DNA from: Streptomyces sp. NBC_01233
GTDB taxonomy: Bacteria; Actinomycetota; Actinomycetes; Streptomycetales; Streptomycetaceae
Direction: 5' to 3'
NCBI RefSeq assembly: GCF_035989305.1
Contig: NZ_CP108514.1
Span: 8,660,501-8,724,500, forward strand
Length of the DNA: 64,000 nucleotides
The notes beneath the pieces are model-generated. The model saw only the letters and a list, made by a program, of their open reading frames with translations, had not been told where the DNA came from and made no database searches. The position numbers were made by a program, and so were the translations under genes. Below are positions 8,203 through 16,927 of the stretch, in pieces (the stretch's first letter is position 1; each line of letters begins with the position of its first letter).

Positions 8203-8366
8203 AGGCGAAGCTGGTGAAGGTGGTGGGGGAGCGGGGCGGGAACGGTCCGGGCGGTGGCCGTCCGTGGTGCCTGCCGCTGCCCGACCGGGTCCTGCTGGTG
8301 GCCGTCCGCTACCGCACGAACCTCACGATGCGGCAGCTCGCCCCGCTCCTCGGGATCCGCCGCTGA
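8203..8366 (+). pseudogene. Transposase N-terminal fragment (IS5-like)
   Basis: The frame ending at 8366 reads '...GGGRPWCLPLPDRVLLVAVRYRTNLTMRQLAPLLGIRR' then stop. This matches the helix-turn-helix opening of actinobacterial IS5-type transposases ('LPL.DRVLLVAVYWRTNLT.RQLAPLFG.S'). There is no catalytic DDE core and no start of its own, so it is a decayed IS remnant fused just after the VOC gene. Confidence 0.55.
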
Positions 8367-8376
8367 GTAAGCCAGT

Positions 8377-9021
8377 TCACCCCACGCAGGCTTCGAGGGT
8401 CCGGTGCCTGCACTGGAACGTCGGGTGGACCAGGCCGACTTCGATCGGCATGGGCTTCCCGGCCTTCCCGTCCACCACCGTCTGGCAGCTGTGGCCGGAT
8501 GTGCCGAGCATGGGGACCAGCACGGCCTTCGGGATGTTGCTGCAGCGCACGAGGTCGGGCCCGCCGTAGTCGTTGTAGACCTGGTTGGCGGCACCGTCAC
8601 GAGTGAGGATGCCCTTGCGGGGTTCGGCGCTCCACTGCACCGGCCTTCCGTATGCGTCCGACGCTGCGCCCACGATGACGTCCCACTCGACCTCCAGGCC
8701 CTCGAACGTGCTCACGCACACGGCCTTGGCGCCGTCCTTCAACACGAGGTCGGCAGGGCACCGGCCGGTGGTCTCCCCGTCGGTGTTGGCCATGTCGAGG
8801 GTCTTCCCGCGCAAGCCGGCGGCAACGACCTCGTGGAAGACGGCCCCGGGCTGCGCCCACGGGATCGGCAGGTCGGACGGCTGCCGGACCGGATCGGCGA
8901 CGGCCTGGGGCAGTTCCGGGAAGGAGTAGTCCTGCGCGGTGTCGTCCTTCGCACCGGCCCCGCAGGCCGTGAGGAACAGGCCCAGGCCCCCTATCGCCGC
9001 GATGATCCTCTTCCTGTGCAT
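8377..9021 (-). CDS. Secreted lipoprotein of unknown function
   Basis: 214 residues starting at ATG 9021. The N-terminus MHRKRIIAAIGGLGLFLTAC is a classic lipoprotein signal with the lipobox LTAC (Cys20), so the mature protein should be lipid-anchored outside the membrane. The rest is a soluble domain with four well-spaced cysteines ('GRCPADLVL', 'AVCVSTF', 'VRCSNIP', 'HSCQTVV' and a C-terminal 'FQCRHRTLEACVG') that could form disulfides. I recognise no catalytic motif; it resembles DUF-type Streptomyces lipoproteins. It is monocistronic and faces the transposase fragment at 8366. Confidence 0.85.
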   Translation of the reverse strand: MHRKRIIAAIGGLGLFLTACGAGAKDDTAQDYSFPELPQAVADPVRQPSDLPIPWAQPGAVFHEVVAAGLRGKTLDMANTDGETTGRCPADLVLKDGAKAVCVSTFEGLEVEWDVIVGAASDAYGRPVQWSAEPRKGILTRDGAANQVYNDYGGPDLVRCSNIPKAVLVPMLGTSGHSCQTVVDGKAGKPMPIEVGLVHPTFQCRHRTLEACVG

Positions 9022-9243
9022 GCCTGAACCCTAGTCGGCCGCCAGCCCACGCTCGGCGGTCCTGCGGCGGCCGCAGGGGGCCTGGCCTGCACTTCGGGCA
9101 AGCGCCCTCCCCCTGCTCTCCGAGCCGACGGCATGTCCGGCCCTGTGCGGGGCCCGGGATGCGGCCAGGTCGCACGGGTCCGACCTCCTCGCACGCTTCG
9201 GTCCGCAAGATCGGCCAACCGGACGCTCGGCCACGAGTCAGTG

Positions 9244-9825
9244 TCAACGGCGCACCCGATAGCGCAGGTGAAGCACCCGGTTGCCCTGAATCACCACGTC
9301 AGGATCCTCCAACAGGTGCTGCGCGTGGACCGACCCGAAGAAGCGCTTGCCGGACCCGAACACGACGGGTACGACGTCCATGCGCACCTCGTCGATCAGG
9401 CCCGCGGCAAGCACCTGGCCACCGACGTCGCCAGCGGCGACCTCGACCATGCGGTCACCCGCAAGCTCCTGCGCCTTGGCCACGGCTGCCTCGACGCCGT
9501 CGACGAAGTGAAACGGCGCCTCGGGGTCCCAGCCCTCGGGCATCGGCCGGTGTGACACGACGACCACGTGGTCGATCCCGCCCGGAGGCTTCCCGTCCCA
9601 GCCGTCCGTCAGGTCGAAGACGTGGCGGCCGACGATCGTGACTCCGATCTGGTCCCAGTACGGCCGGGTGTAGTCGTATGACGTCTGCGACACGTTCAGC
9701 TCGCCGCTCTCGTCCAACGGGACGTCACCGCTGGACAACCAGTCGAACAGTGGTCCGGGCTGGTCATTCTCGTCCGCGACGAAGCCGTCCACCGACACCG
9801 AGCTGTACATGACCACCGTGCCCAC
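9244..9825 (-). CDS. Dihydrofolate reductase-fold protein (RibD C-terminal family)
   Basis: The start is set at GTG 9825 behind AGAGGAGAG; longer in-frame extensions upstream lack a site. The 193-residue product begins 'VGTVVMYSSVSVDGFVADENDQPGPLFDWL', the standard opening of RibD C-terminal/DHFR-like reductases. It continues with 'VTIVGRHVFDLTDGWDGKPPGGIDHVVVVSHRPMP', 'VAKAQELAGDRMVEVAAGDVGGQVLAAGLIDEVRMDVVPVVFGSGKRFFG' and ends in 'LEDPDVVIQGNRVLHLRYRVRR'. These enzymes bind NADPH and reduce pteridine-like or other small substrates; the family is broad and true folate reduction is not implied. A palindrome lies at 9841-9856, 16 bases upstream. Confidence 0.9.
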   Translation of the reverse strand: MGTVVMYSSVSVDGFVADENDQPGPLFDWLSSGDVPLDESGELNVSQTSYDYTRPYWDQIGVTIVGRHVFDLTDGWDGKPPGGIDHVVVVSHRPMPEGWDPEAPFHFVDGVEAAVAKAQELAGDRMVEVAAGDVGGQVLAAGLIDEVRMDVVPVVFGSGKRFFGSVHAQHLLEDPDVVIQGNRVLHLRYRVRR

Positions 9826-9840
9826 GGGGCTCTCCTCTGC

Positions 9841-9856
9841 TTTGGGGTGCCCCAAA
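9841..9856 (-). promoter_or_regulatory. Palindrome upstream of the DHFR-like gene
   Basis: TTTGGGGTGCCCCAAA is symmetric except for the central TG and lies 16 bases upstream of the GTG start at 9825. It may be an operator or a small 5'-leader hairpin. The regulator is unknown. Confidence 0.35.
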
Positions 9857-10089
9857 TTAGCGTGTCGTGAGCTGTCGCTCTTGTAAGAAATCAATTGGCC
9901 GGCAGCGGCCAGCCGTCCAGCGCGTGGGCGTGGTGACCACGCAGCCGTCGGCGTACTCGGCCGTCTCGATGTCGGTGCCGGCGCGGATGCGGAACGGCGC
10001 CCCGAGGTTGACGATGAGCAGCGCCGACGGCATCGGCGGCAGCGTCAGCCGGGCGTACGGCGGCGCACCCTCCAGGTATCCCGCAGCCG
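9857..10089 (-). pseudogene. AraC-type regulator N-terminal domain fragment (probable)
   Basis: Minus-strand translation from about 10089 gives 'GYLEGAPPYARLTLPPMPSALLIVNLGAPFRIRAGTDIETAEYADGCVVTTPTR', the style of an AraC-family N-terminal sensor domain. After TTPTR the reading turns to unrelated residues and hits a stop at 9857-9859. No start codon with a ribosome site and no helix-turn-helix domain are present. I read it as a remnant; the family call is tentative. Confidence 0.4.
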
Positions 10090-10143
10090 TCCGACCGGAT
10101 CGGCCACCGCCAAGGGCGAGGCCGTCACGGCGGCCGGCCGCCC

Positions 10144-10302
10144 GGTTTCGACCGCGAGGCTCACAAGCAGCGGAACACCGTCCAACGCTGCATCAACCGC
10201 CTCAAGCAGCGGCGCGGCCTGGCCACACGAACCGACGAACCCGCCATCGCCTACCAGGCGGCACTCCACGTCGTCGGCATGCTCATCCGGACCCGGCACT
10301 GA
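10144..10302 (+). pseudogene. Transposase C-terminal fragment (IS5-like)
   Basis: 52 codons read 'GFDREAHKQRNTVQRCINRLKQRRGL' and end in 'AYQAALHVVGMLIRTRH' then stop. This is the C-terminal E-containing block of IS5-family DDE transposases ('FDREAYKQRN.VERCINRLKQWRGIATRY'); the usual catalytic Glu of 'VER' reads Gln here. With the N-terminal fragment at 8203-8366 and the AraC remnant it marks a strip of IS debris beside the intact IS stack. Confidence 0.6.
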
Positions 10303-10396
10303 CCCAAGAGACAGGACCCGGGCGGCCTGAGCGTGCCGTCGCGGGATCGCCGTCCCTGGCCCCGCCCTCCCCGGCTGGGCAGGGCCAGGAAGCGGG

Positions 10397-10406
10397 TGGC
10401 TAGATC
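10397..10406. repeat. Target duplication, left copy (element IS-A)
   Basis: TGGCTAGATC directly precedes the left inverted repeat of the IS4-type element and recurs at 11928-11937 directly after its right end. The right copy includes the first two bases (TC) of the next IS, so this insertion is younger than that IS. Confidence 0.85.
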
Positions 10407-11927
10407 CAATACCAGTGACTTAAGGATCTCGGCTGGTAGGGTGTTGGCCAGGAGGTGTCTGGATGCCACGCCCTGGACAGGTCAAGCCGGAGACGGACGA
10501 GCGGTTGTCGGATCGGATCGCGATCGGACTGCTGACGCGGACGTTCCCGCCGGAGCTGGTGGACCGGGTCGTGGAGGAATCCGGGAAGGCCGGGCAGCGC
10601 AACCGGCTGCTGCCTCCACGGGTGGTCGTCTACTTCGTGCTGGCGATGTGCTTGTTCTCCGGTCAGGGCTACGAAGAGGTCGCACGGCTGCTCACTCAGG
10701 GTCTGGCCTGGGCCAAGCACTGGTCGGGTTCGTGGCAGGTGCCTACGCCCGGTGCGGTTTCCCGGGCCCGGGCCAGGCTCGGGCCCGAGCCGCTCAAGGC
10801 TCTCTTCGAGCAGTCCGCCGGGCCTGTGGCGACCGAGTCCACTCCCGGTGCGTGGTACGGGTGTTGGCGTCTGATGGCGGTCGACGGGACCACGTTCGAC
10901 GTGCCGGACAGTGAGGAGAACGACGCCCGGTTCGGTCGTCCCGCCACCCACCGGGGCGAGCGGACCGCGTTCCCGCAGGTGCGGGTGGTGGCGCTGGCGG
11001 AGTGCGGCACGCACGCCATCACCCGCGCGGCTCTGGGGCCGTTCACCACCGCGGAGTCCGTGATCGCGCGGGAGCTGTTCGACGCCCTTGGACCGGATGA
11101 CCTGCTGATGGCCGACCGGGGCTTCGCCGGGCTGGAGCAGTGGCGAGCGGCATCGGCCGGCGGTGCGGACCTGCTCTGGCGCATCAAGTCCAACGCCGTC
11201 CTGCCCGTGCGGCGCGAGCTCCCCGACGGGTCCTACCTCTCCGACATCGTGGCGGCCAAGGACCACCGCAAACGCACCGATCCCACCGTGGTGCGGGTCA
11301 TCGAGTACACCCTGGACGACCCCGGACGCCCGCAGCACGACGCCCCGTACCGGCTGATCACCACCATCCTCGACCACGAAGCCGCACCCGCGGCGGAGTT
11401 GGCGGCCCTCTACAACGAGCGATGGGAGATCGAGACCACACTGGACGAGCTGAAGACCCACCAACGCGGCCCCGCCCAGGTCCTGCGCTCCCGATCGCCC
11501 GACGGCGTCGAACAGGAGGTCTGGGCCCACCTCCTCGTCCATCACGCGATCCGCCAGCTCATGCACACCGCCGCCCGGGACACCGACACCGATACCGACC
11601 GGCTTTCCTTCACCCGCACCCTCCGCCTCGCCCGACGCCAGGTCACCGCGCAGGCGGCCTTTTCCCCTGACCGCCTGGCCACAGCCCTCACCGACGGGAT
11701 ACGAGAGATAGCCCGTCACCTCCTGCCACCGCGACGACAGCGGTCGAACGCCCGCGTCGTCAAACGCAAGATGTCCAACTTCGGCGTCAAGCGCACCGCA
11801 CACCGGCTCTGGCCACAGCCGACACTCGACCCAGCCCGAGCCGTGGCCATCGCCCCACACCACAAAACGGCCCCGACCAACCCACCGAAGACCCCAGGCA
11901 CCCCGGACCCTTAAATCACTGGTATTG
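10407..11927 (+). mobile_element. IS-A: intact IS4-family insertion sequence, 1521 bp
   Basis: Bounded by inverted repeats CAATACCAGTGACTTAAGG (from 10407) and the complement of CAATACCAGTGATTTAAGG (ending 11927), 18 of 19 identical, with a perfect 10-bp target duplication. It encodes one transposase. A duplication of 9-12 bp is normal for IS4-type elements. Near-perfect ends, an intact duplication and an intact ORF imply a recent insertion. Confidence 0.9.
10463..11914 (+). CDS. IS4-family DDE transposase of IS-A
   Basis: 483 residues from ATG 10463. DDE core: first Asp in 'LMAVDGTTFDVPDSE', second in 'LLMADRGFAG', and the signature Y-R-E-K block 'YNERWEIETTLDELK' with the catalytic Glu. 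An N-terminal IS4 domain ('LPPRVVVYFVLAMCLFSGQGYEEVARLL') precedes it. The C-terminus runs almost to the right inverted repeat, ending in a basic, Pro-rich tail. It should catalyse cut-and-paste movement of the element. All catalytic positions are present, so it is probably active. Confidence 0.95.
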   Translation: MPRPGQVKPETDERLSDRIAIGLLTRTFPPELVDRVVEESGKAGQRNRLLPPRVVVYFVLAMCLFSGQGYEEVARLLTQGLAWAKHWSGSWQVPTPGAVSRARARLGPEPLKALFEQSAGPVATESTPGAWYGCWRLMAVDGTTFDVPDSEENDARFGRPATHRGERTAFPQVRVVALAECGTHAITRAALGPFTTAESVIARELFDALGPDDLLMADRGFAGLEQWRAASAGGADLLWRIKSNAVLPVRRELPDGSYLSDIVAAKDHRKRTDPTVVRVIEYTLDDPGRPQHDAPYRLITTILDHEAAPAAELAALYNERWEIETTLDELKTHQRGPAQVLRSRSPDGVEQEVWAHLLVHHAIRQLMHTAARDTDTDTDRLSFTRTLRLARRQVTAQAAFSPDRLATALTDGIREIARHLLPPRRQRSNARVVKRKMSNFGVKRTAHRLWPQPTLDPARAVAIAPHHKTAPTNPPKTPGTPDP

Positions 11928-11929
11928 TG

Positions 11930-11935
11930 GCTAGA
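11930..11935. repeat. Target duplication, left copy (element IS-B)
   Basis: GCTAGA lies at 11930-11935 and again at 13708-13713, flanking IS-B. The left copy is embedded in the right target duplication of IS-A. Confidence 0.75.
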
Positions 11936-13707
11936 TCCGTACTTCGCGGGTGGCTGAGTCAGGTGGAGTTGGTGTCTGGCCGTGTCCGGTCCGGGGGTGG
12001 CTGTGTTGATCCGGGTGTGACGAAGTCTTCCCGGTCCCCACGGCTGCGGACGGTGCGCCCGCGCATGGAATGTGTGGTCACCTCCGTGGTGGAGAAGCGT
12101 CTGGGCGCTCTGCCTGTCGCTGCCGAGTTTCTGCGCCGGCTTGATGTGGCCGGGACCGTCGACCGGCTGTGCCCGGGCCGCGACATCGCCCATGTGACGC
12201 ACGGCCAGGTCATCGAGGTGCTGGTGGCCAACCGGCTGACCGCACCCGCACCCCTGTGGCGGGTGGACCGCTGGGCCCGGGAGTGGGCGGTGGAAGAAGT
12301 ATTCGGAATTGAGGCGGAACTGCTCAACGACGACCGTCTGGGCCGGGCCCTGGACGCCATCGCCCCGCGGCTGAGAGAGCTCACCGACAGCATCGGGGCC
12401 CAGGCGATCGGCGAGTTCGGCATCGATGTGTCCACGTTCCACTGGGACATGACATCCATGTCGCTCTACGGCGCCTACCCGGCCGATGACCAGGACGAGG
12501 AGTATCCCCGCATCAGACACGGCCATCCCAAGGACCGCCGCTACGACCTCAAGCAGATCCAGACCGGCCTGGCGGTGACCGGCGACGGCGGTATCCCCCT
12601 GCTGTCCCGCGTCATCGACGGCGGAGCCGCGGAGATCTCCCAGATCACCGGCACCATGAACGCTCTGCGCGCGATGGCCGGACCGAAGAAGTTCCTGCTG
12701 ATCGCCGACTCCAAGCTGATCTCATACGGCAACGTCACCGCCCTGATCGGGGCCGGGACCGATTTCATCGCCCCGGCCCCCGCTTCCAGGGTCGACGACG
12801 CCGTCTACGCCGCCCTCGACCTCGAGACGGCCACCGTCGTGGACTACACCCCCGCCCGCGACGAGAACACCCCCGCCGCAGCGCGTGAGACCTACCGGGT
12901 CCTGGAAGACATCCACCTTGTGACCGGGCCCCGCAAGAGCGATCCCCCGCTCCAGGTACGCCGGATCCTGGTGCACTCCACCGGCAACGCCAAAGGCCAG
13001 CAGCGGGCCCGCGAGAAACGCCTGGCCAAGGCCCGCGAAGACCTCGACAAGCTCCAGCACTCTGCCGGCGGCCGCTACTACAGCACCGCAGAGAAGATCG
13101 CCGCACGCCTCGGCGTGATCACCCGCACCCGCCGGGTCTCCGGCTGCCTGCACACCGAGATCACCACCGACGAAACCGGACGGCCCGCCCTGTCCTGGCA
13201 CTTCGATCAGGACGTGCTCCAGGCCGAAGCCGCCGTCGACGGCTGGTACGCGCTGCTGGCCACCCTCACCCCCGAACAGGCCGATCCCGGCGAAGTACTA
13301 CGCCGCCACAAAGGCCAGGGCACCGTCGAGCGCCGATACAGCGACTTCAAGGGCCCCCTGGCCGTCACCCCTGTCTTCGTGCAGGACAACAAACGCGTCG
13401 CCGCACTGATCACAGTGATCTGCCTGGCCCTGCTGCTGTTCTGCCTGATCGAACGCCAGGTCCGCCGAGCCCTCGGCGGCGACCAGAAGATGCAGGGGCT
13501 CTACCCCGGCAACCAGAGGGTGCGGCCCACCGGCCGGATGATCCTCTACCACCTGTCCGACCTGCGGCTACGGGTCGGCAGCGCCACCGACCCACCCGTC
13601 ATCGCCATCACCCGGGGCATCCAGCTCCACCTCCTCGACCTCCTCGGCCTGGAACCCACACATCCCCGCTGGCCAGAGACCTGAACGAACTACCCGCGAA
13701 GTACAGA
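11936..13707 (+). mobile_element. IS-B: intact IS1634-like insertion sequence, 1772 bp
   Basis: Left end TCCGTACTTCGCGGGT (11936-11951) and the complement of the right end TCTGTACTTCGCGGGT (13692-13707) match at 15 of 16 bases. Flanking GCTAGA repeats are 6 bp, within the range known for this group. It carries one transposase gene. It sits exactly at the left junction of IS-C and was itself hit at its left edge by IS-A. Confidence 0.85.
12017..13684 (+). CDS. IS1634-family transposase of IS-B
   Basis: The frame is open from 11927, but that region includes the IS end, so the start must be internal: GTG 12017 or ATG 12065 (MECVVTSVVEKR). With 12017 the product is 555 residues. The family is recognised by 'LGALPVAAEFLRRLDVAGTVD', 'HGQVIEVLVANRL', 'FHWDMTSMSLYG' (first Asp region), 'LIADSKLIS' (second Asp) and 'GQGTVERRYSDFKG' (Glu). 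A helical insertion with 'KGQQRAREKRLAKAREDLDKL' separates the second Asp and the Glu, as expected. No frameshift is visible. Confidence 0.9.
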   Translation: MTKSSRSPRLRTVRPRMECVVTSVVEKRLGALPVAAEFLRRLDVAGTVDRLCPGRDIAHVTHGQVIEVLVANRLTAPAPLWRVDRWAREWAVEEVFGIEAELLNDDRLGRALDAIAPRLRELTDSIGAQAIGEFGIDVSTFHWDMTSMSLYGAYPADDQDEEYPRIRHGHPKDRRYDLKQIQTGLAVTGDGGIPLLSRVIDGGAAEISQITGTMNALRAMAGPKKFLLIADSKLISYGNVTALIGAGTDFIAPAPASRVDDAVYAALDLETATVVDYTPARDENTPAAARETYRVLEDIHLVTGPRKSDPPLQVRRILVHSTGNAKGQQRAREKRLAKAREDLDKLQHSAGGRYYSTAEKIAARLGVITRTRRVSGCLHTEITTDETGRPALSWHFDQDVLQAEAAVDGWYALLATLTPEQADPGEVLRRHKGQGTVERRYSDFKGPLAVTPVFVQDNKRVAALITVICLALLLFCLIERQVRRALGGDQKMQGLYPGNQRVRPTGRMILYHLSDLRLRVGSATDPPVIAITRGIQLHLLDLLGLEPTHPRWPET

Positions 13708-13708
13708 G

Positions 13709-13712
13709 CTAG
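13709..13712. repeat. CTAG target copy, left of IS-C
   Basis: CTAG at 13709-13712 and at 17249-17252 bracket IS-C. The right copy is the stop codon region of the phosphatase gene, so the pre-insertion site was a single CTAG. Confidence 0.65.
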
Positions 13713-15100
13713 AAGATCACTGAAAATCTGGGTTCTGGCCTCGCGTGTGCTGACGCGGGGCCAGACTGCTGTGTATGCAGGGGGAATGGGATGGCGAGAG
13801 CGTCGGCGAGGACGTGTGGGAGACCTGCCGGGAGTTGATCCCGGCCGGGGGTGTGTTCGCGTTCCTGGCCGAGCACCGCGGGGTGCTGTTCCCCGGGTCG
13901 ATGTTCGCGGACATGTACCCGTCCACGAACGGGCGGCCGTCGCTGCCGCCGCAGGTCCTGGCCGTGACGGTGGTGCTGCAGAGCCTGCACGGGCTCTCCG
14001 ACTTCGAGGTCGTTCAGGAACTGCGCTGTGACCTGCGGTGGAAGGCCGCCTGCGGGCTCGGCTTGCACGACACTGCGTTCGATCCGTCCCTTCTGACCTA
14101 CTTCCGCCGCCGCCTGCAGCGCTCCAGTGACCCGAACCGGCTGTTCCACAAGGTCAGAGAGGTCATCGCGGCCACCGGCGTCCTCAAAGGCAAGCAGCGC
14201 CGTGCCCTGGACTCCACCGTGTTGGATGACGCGGTCGCCACCCAGGACACCGTCACCCAGCTCATCGCCGCGATCCGCAGGGTCATCCGCGAGGTCCCCC
14301 ACGCCGAGCGGACCGCCGCGACCTGGTGCACCGCCCACGACTACACCGACCCCGGCAAGCCGAAGATCGCGTGGAACGACGAGCAGGCCCGCACCCGCCT
14401 GATCGACGCCCTGGTCACCGACGCACTGAACCTGCTGGGCCGCCTGCCCGAGCAGGAACTCGGGGAAGCCGCGGCGAACGCCGTCGGGCTGCTGGCCCTG
14501 GTCGCGGGCCAGGACGTGGAGCCCGCCGACGACTCCGACGGCCGCGACGGGCGCTGGCGCATCGCCCGGGGCACCGTCCGCGACCGCACCGTGTCCACGG
14601 TCGACCCCGAAGCCCGTCACATCCACAAGAACCGGACCCGCCACCAGGAAGGATTCCGCGCCCACGTGGCCTTCGAGCCCGAGGCGGGAGTGTTCACCGA
14701 GGTCGCGCTGACCGCCGGCAGCGGGGCCGGCAACCACGAGGCAGCCGTCGCCCGCGACCTCCTCGCCGACGAGGACGCGCCGGTCACCGCCCTGGGCGAT
14801 GCCGCCTACGGCACCGGCGACCTGCGCGAACACCTCCAGGACCTGGGCCACGACCTGGTCCTGAAGCCCCCACCGCTCAAACCGGCGGTCCCCGGCGGGT
14901 TCACCGCCGATGAGTTCACCGTCGACACCGAACAGGGACACGTCACCTGCCCCGCCGGACACACCGCACGGCTCGGCCGGCCACTGGCCAACGGCGCACG
15001 CCAGGCCCAGTTCAAGAAACTGTGCGCCACCTGCCCGCTCAAGGACCGCTGCACCCGCTCCAAGACCGGCCGTGTCTTCAGCGTCCACGCCCAGTACGAC

Positions 15101-16927
15101 GACTCTGTTGCTGAATTCGTCAGCTGGTGAGTTGGTAGCTGAGGCGCTCGAGTCGGCTGGTGCGGGGCTGGTGTATTGGGCCGGTGGTCCACCAGGCGTC
15201 GAGGCGGACGATGTTGAGGGCGGTGGCGGAGAAGGCGTTTTGGAGGGTGGCTTTCGGCAGGCCGCGGTAGCGGGCCCGGCGGATGCCGGTGATGTCGAGG
15301 GCCTGGTTGACGGTGCCCTCGACGCCCGCGCGGAGGGCGTACTTGGTCCGCCAGGACTCGGTGTTCTGCTCGGCGCGGGCCGCGGTGGTGTGTTCGTGGA
15401 GTTCACGGGGGCGCAGGGTGAGCATGCGGGTGCCGCGGATCGAGTTGGTGCAGTTGACCTGGGTGGGGCAGGAGTGACAGTCGGCGCGGGCGAAGTCGAT
15501 CACGATGGCGTCGCGGCCGTGCTGGGTGACCGGATACCAGCCGGCGCTGGTGGCACCCTGGGGGCAGCGGACCTGTCGGGTCTTCCAGTCGATGCGGAAG
15601 GCGCTCTTGTCGAAGCCCTCGGCGGCCTTGGCCTGGGGTGAGTGGTCGGCCAGGAGCGGGGTGATCATGGTGATGCCCCGGCGCGCGGCTTCCACGACCA
15701 GGTCGACGGAGGGATACCCGGAGTCGAGGTAGTGCTCGCCCGGTGCGACCTGCCGGGCGGCCAGGTTCCGCTGGATGGGCGCGGTGGCCTTGACGTCGGG
15801 AACCGTCGCCGTGGTGGTGTGCACATCGGTGATCAGCCGCGGCACACCCCTACCGGCTTCGGCTTCGGCTTCGGCTTCGGTGGGACTGTCGCAGGCCTCG
15901 GTGAGGTGGACCTTGTATCCCATCCAGAAAAGGTCTTCGCCCTTGGCCGACCAACGGGCGTCGGGGTCGTAAGGGGAGGCCAGGCGGATATGGCCGGGCG
16001 GGACGCCCTCGTCGTCGGCGTCCCGCTTCTTGACCACCTCCCGTCCCCGGGCATCGGTGCGAACGCTGTAGGTCTGCACGAGGACCTGCCGCATCAGGGC
16101 CACCGCGTCGATCTCGCGGACCCACCGCGGGGCATCGTCCGCCCAGGCGGCCCGGCACAAGGTCAGCGCGTCCTGGCCGAAGACCTGGGCGAGCCGGTCC
16201 CGCTTGGTCTTCGAGCGCGGCATCGTCCAGCTGTCGACGCGCGGTCCGTAGCGTTCGGCGAACTCGGCGACGTCGATCGCCCCGGCAAGCCAGGACGGCG
16301 CTGCGACGGCCAGGACCTCCAGCGCGGACCGCACACTCTCCCCGGCCAGTTCGGTGCGGTTCAGGTCGCGGACCGCGCTGATCACGTGGGTGGAGTCGGT
16401 GCGCTGTTTGCCGCCGGCCTTGATCAGCCCGGCCTCGCGGCAGTGCTCGACCAGCCGGTCGAAGACCGTCCGTTCCAGGCCGTGCCCGACCAGCCGGGCA
16501 CGGAACTTCGACAGCGCGGAGAAGTCGAAGCCGGTATCGGACAACTCCTTGCCCAGCGCGTACTTCCACGACAGACGGTCCCGCGAGGCGTCCGCGGCCT
16601 GCCGATCGGTGAGGTTCTCCGTGAACTGCAGCACTGTCACCAGGGCGAGCAGAGCAGGGGACTGGGCGGGAGCCCCACGGTCGGGAAACGCATCGGTGAA
16701 CAAGGCGTCGTCGAAGACCTCGGCGAGGTGGTCACGCAGACGCATCGGCAGGCTGGCACCAGGGAAAGCCGCGCGGGCCGTCCTGGCGGTCTCCTCAGGA
16801 ACAGGCGGCAATCCCCCCGGTCGCATGGACACCGCACCTACCCCCTGCGGCCGGGGCAGACAGAACGACCGCACCAACGATCATGCCGAACCGCCCCGTA
16901 CCCCCGCAGGCATTCAGCAACAGAGTC
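15101..16927 (-). mobile_element. IS-D: intact IS1182-family element, 1827 bp
   Basis: Perfect 16-bp inverted repeats: GACTCTGTTGCTGAAT at 15101-15116 and its complement at 16912-16927. Flanking direct repeats TACGAC lie at 15095-15100 and 16928-16933. It is inserted in antisense orientation in the IS-C transposase gene and has an intact transposase. Confidence 0.92.
15120..16826 (-). CDS. IS1182-family transposase of IS-D
   Basis: The likely start is ATG 16826 ('MRPGGLPPVPEETARTARAAFPGA', 568 residues) after a GGGGGTAGG; the frame is open to 16877. Typical IS1182 features are 'LALVTVLQFTENLTDRQAADASRDRLSWKYALG', 'TDSTHVISAV' (first Asp), 'YLDSGYPSVDLV' (second Asp), the cysteines of 'RADCHSCPTQVNC', and 'GVEGTVNQALDITGIRRARYRGL' with the catalytic Glu. 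A small Ala-Glu repeat (residues around 'TEAEAEAEAGRG', encoded by repeated CGAAGC-type units near 15857-15885) interrupts the core; it is in frame and probably tolerated. Likely active. Confidence 0.93.
   Translation of the reverse strand: MRPGGLPPVPEETARTARAAFPGASLPMRLRDHLAEVFDDALFTDAFPDRGAPAQSPALLALVTVLQFTENLTDRQAADASRDRLSWKYALGKELSDTGFDFSALSKFRARLVGHGLERTVFDRLVEHCREAGLIKAGGKQRTDSTHVISAVRDLNRTELAGESVRSALEVLAVAAPSWLAGAIDVAEFAERYGPRVDSWTMPRSKTKRDRLAQVFGQDALTLCRAAWADDAPRWVREIDAVALMRQVLVQTYSVRTDARGREVVKKRDADDEGVPPGHIRLASPYDPDARWSAKGEDLFWMGYKVHLTEACDSPTEAEAEAEAGRGVPRLITDVHTTTATVPDVKATAPIQRNLAARQVAPGEHYLDSGYPSVDLVVEAARRGITMITPLLADHSPQAKAAEGFDKSAFRIDWKTRQVRCPQGATSAGWYPVTQHGRDAIVIDFARADCHSCPTQVNCTNSIRGTRMLTLRPRELHEHTTAARAEQNTESWRTKYALRAGVEGTVNQALDITGIRRARYRGLPKATLQNAFSATALNIVRLDAWWTTGPIHQPRTSRLERLSYQLTS

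Noticed and set aside
15855..15886. CGAAGC/GCTTCG hexamer repeats
   Set aside because: They lie inside the IS-D transposase and encode Ala-Glu repeats; too short and uniform for a CRISPR or regulatory array.
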